This document shows positions 23,567 to 33,896 of a DNA stretch of 64,000 nucleotides, one piece after another. The first letter of the stretch is position 1; each line of letters begins with the position of its first letter. This DNA comes from Poa pratensis (taxonomy: Eukaryota > Streptophyta > Magnoliopsida > Poales > Poaceae), in NCBI GenBank assembly GCA_947311845.1, contig CAMZMU010000096.1:14099251-14163250 (forward strand), written 5' to 3'. Made by a program: the position numbers and the translations under genes. The notes beneath the pieces were generated by a model. It saw only the letters and a program-made list of their open reading frames with translations, did not search any database and was not told the DNA's origin.

Positions 23567-26500
23567 CTATATACTAGTGTGACTTGACGACATGTTGACC
23601 GTCTCTGAACCTTCACTCGCCTGCCCCTTGTGCTTCATCGCGTCGTTGATGACCTTGAGCCCTCTGTCGATTGCCATTTTCTTGCTTTCTGGTAGAGGTG
23701 TACGGTCATTGGAGACCTCAAGCTCGGCGAGTGATTGCTCCATCCCGTACATCTCTGAGATTTTGCTGAAGTCACGGTCACATGAATCTGACCTTTGAAA
23801 GTTCCCGTTGATCGTGATGACTCCTTTTGGCCCTGGCATTTTGAGCTTGAGGTAGGCGTAGTGTGGGACGGCCATGAATCGAGCGAAAGTGGGGCGCCCA
23901 AGTATTGCATGGTATTGTGATTTCCAATCGACCACTTCAACTCAATCGACTCGGTTCTGAAGTGAGTAGGATCTCCAAACGTAACATCGAGTTGTATGGT
24001 GCCTTCTGGGAGCACTGCTTTGCCTGGGACGATGCCGTGGAAGGTACTTGCGGACTTTGGCAGATTTTCGACTGATTTGTTCATTCTACGTAGCGTATCT
24101 GCAAAGATTATGTTGAGCCGCTACCTCCGTCCATGAAGACCTTGGTCATGGCGTAGCCTCCAATTTGGCGTCGAGTACCAAGGCTGCATGCCCTGGTCGA
24201 TATACTGCGGGTGGGTGGTCCTCTCGATTGAAGATAATCGGAGTTTCTGATCCTTTCAAAAAATTGTGATGGCTGGGGGTGCCATGACCGCCATATTGAC
24301 GTGTCGAGTGTGTAATTTTTGCTCTCTATTGGAGGGACGTCCTCGCTGGATCATGTTCATCTGCCCGCGAGTTACGGGATATTTTTGTTCATCTCCTTGC
24401 TGCATCTGGTGCACGGCTGCTGCCATTTGTGTTCCCGTAACGGGTTGTGCTGGCACCATGTATACTGGTGTCGGTTGCGCTGGTGTTGGTGCAGTATACA
24501 CCTGAGTAGGCTGTGTTTGCGGTGGTATGGAATATACCTGTGCTTGTTGTACTTGTTGCGGTGCTGGATATGCCTGAACAGGCTGTGCTTGTGATGTAGT
24601 CGATGGAATCTGCACTAGTTGAGGAGGTGCACGCCCATCTCTTTGCAGTCGCAGTATATGTTCAATCGCAAGTTGATCAATTCCCTGCAATTTCTCAGCG
24701 AGTGGTTAGAGCGAAGCTTACCATCATCCCCTTTGTAAAGATGGAACCTGCAATAATCGTCCATCTTTCTTCGATTGAGCGCTCAGGATCTTTGTCTGCT
24801 CGCCTGCGCCACTCTGGCCTTCTGTAGCTATCGCGGTCGTCGCGTCTGTGTCTCGACTGTCACGTCGATCGTCTGTACGGTGGTCTCGATTACCTCGGCG
24901 GTCGTCCGTATGATGATCTCGATTATCACGATGATCGTCGGGTCGTCTGTCAGTTTGGTCGCGACTGTCCCTTGACTGGACAAAGCCTGCTGCGATGAAG
25001 TTTGGATGGTCATCGTCGTGATAACGATTCTTGCGTTTGCGCCTTCGATCATCTCTGTAGCTATCTCTGCGGTCTCGACTGCCCCCTCGTGATTTTCATG
25101 TGATGCTACGGGTCGAGTGCCTCGTACGGAGTCTTCTCCGTCTGCCCACTTTGTTGCGAGTACCATGAGTGCGGCCATTGTCTTTGGGTCTTCTCGACCA
25201 AGTGTTTCTTTGAAGTCTTCCCTCCAGAGTCCGTTTTTGAAGGCGTCGATTGCCCTATCTTCTGATACGTTGCCTACTGAGTTACGGATGGTGGTCCACC
25301 GCCGTATGTACGATCTCAGAGATTCATCTGACTTTTGCTTGCAGGTCCGGAGCTCCTCGAAGGTTTTGGGGCGCTCACATAGAGGCTCGAAGTATTTGAT
25401 GAAATCACCTTGAAGTGTTCCCACGAATCGTAGTATGATTCGGGTAGCGATTTGAGCCAATCGCGAGCGTTCCTTCCATCATAAGTTGTATGTACTGCAT
25501 AGCTGTAGTTGTGGTGCCGCGCTGACATCCGACTGCCAGCCTGTAATCTTCTAGCCAGCCTGATGGCTCTTGTTTGCAGTTGAACTTAGGCGTGGTAGCT
25601 AGCGAAAATTCTTGGGCATACGAGCCTCCCGGATCCGTCGAGTGAAGCATAGCGCTCCACATGGCCCGATTTCTGCTTCCGAGTCTGAGCTGTTGCTGTA
25701 TGACCTCCTCGAGTGGCTCCTACTGGAACGATGACGGCGTGAGCTTTTTCGACTGCTCCTTCCCCGAGGGCTTCGACTGCGACGGTCCCGATCTGTATCT
25801 CTCCTTGGAGTTGCTTGTGGATGCTGTATGGCTTGTGCTGCTATTGCCAGTTGTTTGTACAGTTGGAGGTGCTGATCCCTCTTTGGGTCTCCTGCAGGAG
25901 GTTCGATTGTTCTGAGGTAGGTGCCTAGCGTCATCAGCGCCCCGGCTGGCTCAGTAGGTATGGGAACTCCTTCCGCGTCGACTGCCATAAAGGCTGGGTT
26001 TATTCGAGTGACCGCTGCACGATCTGCGTCTCCGAGGTTTATGAATCGTGACCTATTCGCGGGGTCGTTTCTGCCGTTGAACTCGTAGACAATGCTCTTC
26101 TCCGAGCACTCGATATGCTGGCTTGCTTTTTGCGTTCTTCGAGTACTGCTCGGTAATTCTTTAACCGTATCGATTCTTGCCACTGGAAGTATTGTAAGGT
26201 CAATACCTCTTCCGGAGTTGCGTTTGCTGGTAGCATTGTGCAGCTTTCGATTACTTTGCTCACTTTTTCCGCCATCTCTGCGGTGATGGTCAGCGTGGTT
26301 GTTCCGTCTGGCATGGTGACTGTGCAAGGGTATTCTGTAGGTCGACGGCATGTTGCGGCTGCTGATGTTTCTGCTGTACTCGCGGTGTACACCTGATACG
26401 GTACCACCCGATCTTCTCCCATGTGTTGCTAATGCGCATTATGGATTCGGCGTCGTCATCCAGGCTCATGTTGGAGTTGCTTTGCTTGTTGGGGTTTCTG

Positions 26501-26877
26501 CCACAATCGAGTTGATCTTCGAGTGCTTTGTCCAGGCTATCTGCGTCGCAGGTGAATATCTCGTGGCTGGCACGGATTTCTGGGCCGTTGAGATCGGCGA
26601 GGTATATGTTGTCATCTATGTTCTCCTTGTTCCCCGCGACGTCGTTGCAGTCGACGACGTTGTCGAGTGACTCGATTGAGTTGTTTGGGCGGTACGCAGA
26701 TTCGATCTCGCTTCTTCCAAATCTTTTTGCCACCTCGTCACGGAACTCTTGCGAGGTCATGGACGTTGCAGAGTCGCTTGGCGATTGGATCGGGACGATC
26801 TGTGACGATGTCGCGCCCAAGATGGATGGTGTTGCAGTCGAAGCGTTGTCGATTGTCTCCATGTTGAGTGTCTCCAT
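23567..26877 (-). pseudogene. gag-protease region of the gypsy element (broken)
   Basis: ATG 26877 opens the first frame (METLNMETID). The reading continues through at least five frames down to 23567. The gag core is visible in two frames: YDGRNARDWLKSLPE near 25480-25440, then YFEPLCERPKTFEELRTCKQ, SLRSYIRRWTTIRNSVG and AIDAFKNGLWRE. An Arg/Ser-rich stretch with SRSPRGRSSRKS precedes the core. A Gln/Pro repeat (QVYSIPPQTQPTQVY) follows it. After the protease region the linker QYHAILGRPTFARFMAVPHYAYLK identifies gypsy pol order, but no RT follows. The breaks show that the element depends on proteins from elsewhere. Retroelement identity is certain, the exact frame joins are not. Confidence 0.8.
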
Positions 26878-27200
26878 CGAGTGGGTCTAACAGGTCCTGC
26901 ACACCATCTTTATCGACAAAGAAGTTAAATTTTCCAACCGTAATATCCAAACCTGATTCGAGTCCGGCAAAGGCTTGTTGAGCTTCCATCGAGTGCGGCG
27001 TGAGCCTCCTTGGAGATTTTGGCGAGTGATCGCTTTTTGAATTGATGCTGGTAGATCTTGCCGGCGAGTTGCTGTTTGCAACGGTGGTCGGTGATTTGCT
27101 TTTTGATGATGCAGTAGGCGAGTTACCTTGTGCAGATGCGATCGTCGGGTGGCCGCTTGATGATGAAACCGGCGAAACCGTGAGCCCAATACTACCTTTT

Positions 27201-27216
27201 CCCACAGACGGCGCCA
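27201..27216 (-). promoter_or_regulatory. Primer binding site of the gypsy element
   Basis: TGGCGCCGTCTGTGGG on the minus strand, two bases after the 5' LTR. TGGCGCC pairs with a tRNA 3' end GGCGCCA. Confidence 0.85.
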
Positions 27217-27218
27217 AT

Positions 27219-27689
27219 TGTCGAGGTGTGCCCTCGGCAATTCCCATGGTTGCTATACCTAGGGTTGATTGTGTGGTAGAGAACGCGTAGTATCGGTGGA
27301 ATCGACGGCTGACAAGCTGGATTTACCCAGGTTCAGGGCCCTCGAGTGAGGTAAAACCCCTACTTCCTGCTTGTCTGTGTTTATGGTATGAATATGGAGG
27401 TTACAAGGGTTCGACGAGCGCTGATCTCGTCGAGGTTTTGGTGGCTATGGATTGCTTGCCTGATCGATCACCCTCCCAGCCTTTATATAGGAGGCTGGGT
27501 CTCGGGAAACATAACCGACCAAGGTTACATATATGGAAAGCCTTAACCGACTATAACTTGATCTAACTTGGAAAACACTCTTCGTTTTAGGCCTTCCTTC
27601 ATGGGCTTCGATTAATCTTTGGGCTTCTTTGATCATCACGTGCACCAGGTACCCTTAAGCTGGGGTACCCGCAGAGCATAACCTCGTCA
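27219..27689 (-). repeat. 5' LTR of the gypsy element
   Basis: About 471 bp, same TG...CA ends as 17207-17678. Contains a TATA motif (27480-27491). Confidence 0.92.
27480..27491 (-). promoter_or_regulatory. TATA box of the gypsy 5' LTR
   Basis: CCTATATAAAGG on the minus strand, reading toward gag; the same motif lies in the 3' LTR near 17470. Confidence 0.65.
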
Positions 27690-27936
27690 CCACTCTACAT
27701 TGGGAATTTCGTCGAGTAAATAGAATTTTATTTCCCTACCCTGATGTTCTTTCCCTACCAAGACCAGTACCAACTATAAGCCACAGACCACCTTACTATG
27801 TGCTAGTCTGTCAGGCTCATAATGCTACCTGCCCACCCATGGTGTGTCACTTGAGGTACCCAGATCCCCCCCACCCCCCCCACCACACAACATAGTCATT
27901 GTTGTTCCATCACGGAAATCCATTTTGACTTGTACG

Positions 27937-28276
27937 ACTAGATGCTCCTATTATGAAAAAACATATCTCGCAATATCTAAAAATTCCGAAAAACAAATCC
28001 GGGTGTACATACAGACATTTTATGTGAGCACACAAATTTTTGTCAAAATACATTTTTGTGCCCTATGTAAAAAAAGACTAAAAAATGTCCGGTAAAAGTT
28101 ATTTTAGCACCAAATTTCTTTTTTATACAGAACACAAAAAACATTATTTTTTCGTGAAACTGTATGTGCCAACATAAAATGTTAGGAGGTACACCCGAAA
28201 TTTTATTTCAGATTTTTTTTTACATTATAAATATTTTTTAGAGTGTTCTTTTCATAATGAAACTAGATGCTCCTAT
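27937..28276. mobile_element. Foldback element with direct flanking repeats
   Basis: The core 27952-28261 has inverted ends tatgaaaa/ttttcata and further inverted matches (cgggtgtac/gtacacccg, cattttatgt/acataaaatg). It is flanked by the 15 bp direct repeat actagatgctcctat at 27937-27951 and 28262-28276. Unit C lacks this segment at the equivalent intron position, so it is an insertion in unit B. A 15 bp duplication is long for a DNA MITE, so the class is open. Confidence 0.7.
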
Positions 28277-29421
28277 GAGTCAAAACACTGTGTCTGTAGC
28301 ATTGCATATCAGGTGTTTTGACTCAATGGTCATAAGGGCTGAACAATAGTGGCATTTGTTTTCAAGTCATGCGAAAGAGTTTAGAGACATTCTAATTTGG
28401 CCAATCACTTTGACCATGTTTGAATGGCAGTACTCCTCCCTGAAAAAAGTAACAATATCGCTAGAGGAGCTTTCTATGCTGATGTCAGGAAAGGCTTGCA
28501 GTGTGATGGATCGCCTTAACTGAAGTCAAAATTTTAGCAGTCTTTGGCAAGTTATGGTCTTGAAAACGACAAACCATTGAGAACATTCAGGCTTGAGGTA
28601 GTGGGGGAACAGAATGATGTAGCTTTGCTATGCTCATGTTTAGGCCTTTCTCTAGTGATGTCTGTCGAAGTCATGCATCATAGGTCGTTGACCTTGCATC
28701 ACAAAATCACACATTCAATTACTTCTGTATCACATTGCCAAATTGCTTTAATGGTACTATGAGTTTTTTTTTCTTGTAATAGGTAGAGGATTATGGGCCT
28801 CCAGACAGTGACATGTTCCAACAGATAGTGCCGCTTCCTGAATTTTCTGTTCTGGAGATATATTTGGCATCAGATGATCATGTTTTTGGAGCAATGATGT
28901 TGAATCTACTTGGGACATGCACCGCTATACTTAGGCTTAATGTCATCATACGCAGCTTACCGGTAATTCTTCAATCTGGTACTGATATAAAATTTATTTG
29001 AGAGACCTGTTTTATATGTTCTTCAGATGGCCGTATAAGTTGATACTACTGTATGAGTAGGTTTGTGTAAATTCGTAATCAACAACAATTCACATTTCTT
29101 TCAGAGAAAAGCATGCTCACCAGATTGTTTTTGTGATGAATCCCCAAACTGGAGAAGTCAAACTATCCCGCTCATGTCACTTGAGGAAATAGAAATAGAC
29201 GGTTTTGAGGGAATTGGCCATCAAGTTGATTTCCTCAAACTTCTGTTCAGATGTGCAACTCTGTTGAAAAGAATGATCGTGAGGATATCCCGTAAGCTTT
29301 CTCCAAGTAATAGAGGATACAAGGAAATGCTCAGCGTTTTGGAGGTGAATCGATCCGTGCAATGCTATGTTTATCGCAGCTCTGGACATTTCTAAACATG
29401 TTGTTTGTCGTATGGCTACCA

Positions 29422-29449
29422 TATTATTATTATTATTATTATTATTATT
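29422..29449. repeat. (ATT)n microsatellite
   Basis: Nine uninterrupted ATT units just downstream of the stop of unit B. Confidence 0.9.
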
Positions 29450-29599
29450 GTTGTAACAAGATATGACATTGTCTGTCTCCGTCTTGTTAAATTTGGGGTC
29501 TTCCTCAGCCTAGGCTTACATGTTTTGCTGAAGATATATGACAGTTCTATAGACTATTTTGTATTTTCCTGTCCTGATTTTTTCTATTAAAATTACTGG

Positions 29600-31042
29600 T
29601 AAGTGTGTAGGTCCAACACACGTTTGACTTTCATTAATTAATTTTCTTAACCATCACCCTATTACCCACCCAAGGGCCACCTCCAATGCTAAGTTACTAA
29701 ATCATGAGGACCCCACATCACTGCCGTAGATGAAGCGGTGGTTCACATCTCTTGAATCCCACACCACCAATATACATGCAAGCATTTCTTATTTCTCAAC
29801 CGAAACAAATGAAGCCAAATAAAAGATCTGAGAAAATTATATTACTCATTCCTCCCATCTAAGTTTACAATTTGTTTCCAAAAATTGTTCAATGCTCATG
29901 TAAAAAAATGCTTAATTATGCTATAATGTTCAAAAGAATCACTAAGCTAAAAATAGGCGCAGGTGAAGTTTTAAAGATTGAAATGAATAATTTATGCAGA
30001 ACCTGAAATGCCCCCTTTCTTGTGAAATTGCTTGATTCAGAAGAACCGACTAAAACTTGTTCAATACATTGTTATGTCACGTAGGACAAACATAGCCTTA
30101 CAACAACATGCCAAAAGCCTGATGTGCAGTGCATCTATGAAAACTTGCACATAAAGGTGCAAACCACACATGTTAGAGCCAAGCCTGTGGCGGTGAGTAA
30201 GCAGCAAGCGAACACCAGGGCTGAAATTGGTGTAGGCTAAATTTCTCAAACCTCTACAATCTACAAGCACAAGCATGTAAGTTGCAAGTAGAATCCATGT
30301 TGCTGAAACTATCAAATATAATTATCGTCAATCACTTACATAAAAATAGCCAAAAAATAACAAGCATTTAAAATAGAAAACAAATATGCATCTCCTCATC
30401 ATCATAACACCAACACAAAACTGCATGATATAATGTTCTTTGGCCTCCACTTTCAAGAACGGTGCCTTGTTACCCACCATATACCAGCAGCATGACACCT
30501 CACACCAGACATGAGACAACAAGGCAAATTGGGAGCAACCATAATTTATAGGGTAGTTATATCAAGTGCATACCTTGGACAATTCCAATTTTTACAAATC
30601 ACATCGAAGGCATCATACTTGACTGACAGAAATTTCAGAGGTCTCTAGGTCGCACAAGTTGCATAGCTAGTTGCCACATTTTTATAGGAGCAATTGAGAA
30701 TCTTCTGGATCGAGAATACACTCAAGCCATTCATGGATAAACCTACGGAAAATTGATAGAAAAGAAACAACAAATTAAGCACCATATATAAGGAATGTCT
30801 ACAAACGAACCCTATATTGCAAAAATAATTTGAAAGTTTAATCTTCTGATTTTTTCGCTCAAACCAATAAATCCGAAAGTAAGAAACTTGATAAAAGTGA
30901 TTGATCTTTGGGAGAAGGAATAAGAGGGCGATGTCGTGCACACCATGTGATTCTTCGACGACATCCACCATGCGATGGAGGAGGGAGTGGTCCTGACGGA
31001 TGTGGTTGTTGCCGCCATGGCCGTGCAAGCTCCTTTCACCTA
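29600..31042. other. No gene recognised between units B and C
   Basis: AT-rich spacer. A short minus-strand frame near 31030-30900 (LHGHGGNNHIRQDHSLLHRM) looks exon-like in base composition but matches no family I can name. Confidence 0.4.
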
Positions 31043-31165
31043 CTATCTTCGTTCTAAAAAGGATGACTTCCATTTGTCTACATGCGGATGTATCTAGACA
31101 TGTTATATGTATAGATACATTCACATGCACACAAGTAGAAGTCATCCTTCTTAGAACGGAGTGAG
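31043..31165. mobile_element. Stowaway MITE
   Basis: 123 bp, TA duplications at 31041-31042 and 31166-31167. Arms ttcgttctaaaaaggatgacttc and gaagtcatccttcttagaacgga are inverted repeats. Same length and internal motifs as the element at 1355-1477, so the same subfamily. Confidence 0.9.
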
Positions 31166-31167
31166 TA

Positions 31168-32180
31168 CATATCGTGGATTCGGAACCTACAACATCCAAC
31201 ACAACAACGTCTAAGTCGACTCCAGGCGATTCACGATATCTAGTCGTCAATTAGTATCTCCATCATGTCTTTTATATGTAAAAAACACACGCACAGAAAA
31301 AGCTGGTGTCATCGTGTGAAAGATATGCAAGACATGCGGAATGCCTCTCCATAAGACAAGGGACTTTCCTTCTACAAGTGAACTCATATTTTCTGAATAA
31401 GGAATCAATCAAAGCCTTTAATAACTCTAAAAGAGGTAACATTTAAATTTAGACAAACTATAACAGAAATAAATTATGCGGTAGGCCTTCTGAAGAAAAT
31501 AACCTTTCGGACATATGGAAGGAAAGTAGCGCTACAACAAAAATATCATGACACTATCATTCTCTTTATTTAGAAGGGAGTGAGACGGCTATATCCATTA
31601 TTCAACTTTGAATCCAGTGAACATATATGTTTTCATAGAAAAATTAAGAGTACTCATGGAGAAAAAATCATATATTGGAGGACAGGTTTAGATACCAACT
31701 TGATAGAAAAAAAATGGGAACAAGTGCACAAGATAACACGTAAGACACCGGTTACTAATAGACAACCATTGTATCAAATAAGAGTTAAATGGCTAAAGTA
31801 TATGTAAATGCTTCCTTGTCCCTTTAGATAAAATCACATGTTACTATTAGACCGTCTTGTGTCAAATAAGAGCGAAATGGCCAAAGTATATGTAAATGGA
31901 CCGCATCTAGCTAGCATGACTTCTTAAGAGGACAATTCTCCGGAACAGAAAAATCCCAAAGCCAAAAGTCATGTAATTAAAAATAAATGTTTTTACATAT
32001 TTTTTAGTGAAGTTGAGAAACACATGTTTTTAAAAATCAAGGATTTAAAAGTCTCAACCTATCTAAAGTTTAAGTGAGAGAAATAAATGTTCATCTATTA
32101 TAAATAATGAAATTGATTACGGAATCCCATCCTTGTTTTGGACCTTTTTCCACTGAACACTTTCTTGTGTTTCGGCATTT
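31168..32180. other. No gene recognised
   Basis: AT-rich. A ~50 bp direct repeat (caaataagag..aaatggc.aaagtatatgtaaatg) occurs at 31776-31810 and 31862-31898. The end (32110-32190) resembles the promoter-side sequence of unit B. Confidence 0.45.
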
Positions 32181-32192
32181 CAGCCCAGGGAA

Positions 32193-32762
32193 ACCGGCGC
32201 GGCTGCGTGTTCGGTTAATATGATTAATTTGGTTCGGTTTATACGGTTTTTTTATTTATATGGTTTCAATACTTCGGTAAATACGGTTTTGTACGATAAT
32301 ATGGTTCGGTTTCGGTAATAACAATTTAATTTCGGTTCGGTTTCGGTAATAACCAAATTAACCTAAGTTGACGCGAATTTTAAAATGACAATTTCTTTTT
32401 GTGGCCATATATTACAAAATAACGGAATAGACTATAAAATTAATAGGCATATGATCCAAAGTAACCAAATAACCCATAAAGTTAATAAAAGTCTATACAA
32501 GTAGCAAATCACATGCTACAAGTAATCCGTAAAGTTAATAAAAGTCAATAAAAGTAGCAAAATAATAAAAGTTAATAGGCATTTCGGTTTTTTTGGTTAA
32601 CCATTCGGTTTTCGGTTATTAACCGTATTAACCGCAAGGCATATGGTTAGCTATTTTACTAACCGTAACCTTAACCGGAAACCAAAATAACCACAATTTT
32701 GGTTCGGTTTCGGTTTTTTTCAGTTCGGTTTCTCGGTTTTCGGTTAACCGTGCACAGCCCTT
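32193..32762. mobile_element. Unclassified AT-rich insertion with GGTTCGGTTT repeats
   Basis: Compared with unit B, where ggcatttcagcccac runs directly into the cacacacactttcct stretch, unit C is interrupted here by about 570 bp. The insert is built of many ggttcggttt, cggttaac and accgaaa motifs in both orientations. Its ends (ggctgcgtgttcggttaa and, inverted, ggctgtgcacggttaacc) are similar. It sits in the presumed promoter of unit C. Class unknown, hAT-like MITE possible. Confidence 0.55.
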
Positions 32763-33896
32763 ACCCACAGTCCCCCACACACACTTTCCTCCCTCGTCTC
32801 GACCGCCACCACCGCCGCCGGTTCCTTTGCCGTTCAGTTCCGACCACCATCTCTGTCCCCGCATTCCGACAGTCGCCTCGGGGATGGAGCTGCATTCGGG
32901 CAGTCGCCTCAGCTCACAGTCGCTGCGAGGAGCTCCTAGTCGTTCTCGTTCCCCGCCACGGCTCTGCCCAGATGGCGGCGGAGAGGACCGCATCAGCCCC
33001 CTTCCGGATGACCTGCTGCTCCACATCCTCGTTCGCCTCCGCTGCGCCCGCGCCGCCGCCCTCACGAGCTTCCTCGCCCGCCGGTGGCGCGGCCTCTGGA
33101 GGCACCTCTTCGAGCTCTCTTTCCGCGGATCCCTTGAACGCAGTCGACGCCGCCCTCCAACAGGTCACCTGCCCGCTCTGTCCCGCCTCGAAATAGAAAT
33201 CCCCAAGAGAAACAGGATTATGGCCCCTGCTCGCGTCTCCGCGCTGCTCCACGCCGCCGCGCGGCTCGCCCCGGCGGATCTCGTCATCGATGTTTGCGGA
33301 CACCGTAAAGATGGTAACCGTCCTATCGAGATTCCCCTCTTCGAGCGCGCCACCTCGATCAAGCTACGCCTAGTCAACCTCGATCTAGAGCTCGGACGTT
33401 GAGTTCACTGTGCTGGAGAGGCTGTCTGTCGCTAAATGCCGCTTCGACAACTTGGTTGACCTAATCAGGCAGTGCCCTCGTCTGCGCGTGCTAGAAGTAG
33501 ACGACTGCTGGTACTACTGGCATCCAGAAGTAGAAGTCCACTCACCAACGCTTGAGGAGCTTGTGTTGAACTGTCCGCGGAGCCTGAGTAACCTTGAAAT
33601 CGTGGCGCCCATACTTAAGAAGTTCACATTGCGAGCCGACATGGGCAACTTCAGTGTGTTGTTCTCTGTGCCGATGGTGGACGATCTCTCGTGGCGGTGC
33701 TCCTTTCCCCATGAAAACATGGGGATTGTTGGGGTGTGGTGGGTGCGCCAGTTGAGGATATGGACAAAGAAGAGAGCAAGAGTGCCTATGCTCTGGCGTT
33801 GGAAATAGATTTTCCGGTGCGTCTTCTCTCCTGCTCAATTTACCTTACCTTATAGTCTTCATGCTAGATTGTCTTAGTTGGTATACATAACTATCT

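Larger units (their letters stand above)
17202..27694 (-). mobile_element. Gypsy-type LTR retrotransposon without pol, carrying an antisense ORF
   Basis: The element is 17207-27689 (10.48 kb), with perfect 5 bp target duplications CCACT at 17202-17206 and 27690-27694. It is oriented on the minus strand. The LTRs are about 472 bp and differ by roughly four substitutions and three 1 bp indels by eye. In element order it has 5' LTR, primer binding site, gag, protease (minus strand), then directly the end of a plus-strand ORF cluster with a Transposase_28-type domain, then tandem repeats and 3' LTR. No reverse transcriptase, RNase H or integrase is found between 23567 and 23020. The plan resembles Tat/Grande-like grass gypsy elements, which carry an additional antisense ORF after pol, but with pol deleted. 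It is non-autonomous and recent. Confidence 0.88.
15067..29395 (+). pseudogene. F-box/FBD/LRR gene, unit B (broken, intron 1 expanded)
   Basis: ATG 15067 (MELRSDRLLR) opens exon 1 (to about 15976) with F-box ISGLPDDLLLQVLVRLRC and RLEIKIP. A 10 bp deletion near 15535, compared with unit A, produces TAG at 15541-15543. A second deletion of about 15 bp lies near 15675. The rest of exon 1 is recognisable. Intron 1 now spans 15977-28782 because a gypsy element occupies 17207-27689. Exon 2 (28783-28962, with PEFSVLEIYLASDDHVF) and exon 3 (29105-29395, FBD: SLEEIEIDGFEG, QVDFLKLLFRC) are open. The 3' half could be an exon reservoir, but the full protein cannot be made from this copy. Confidence 0.82.
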
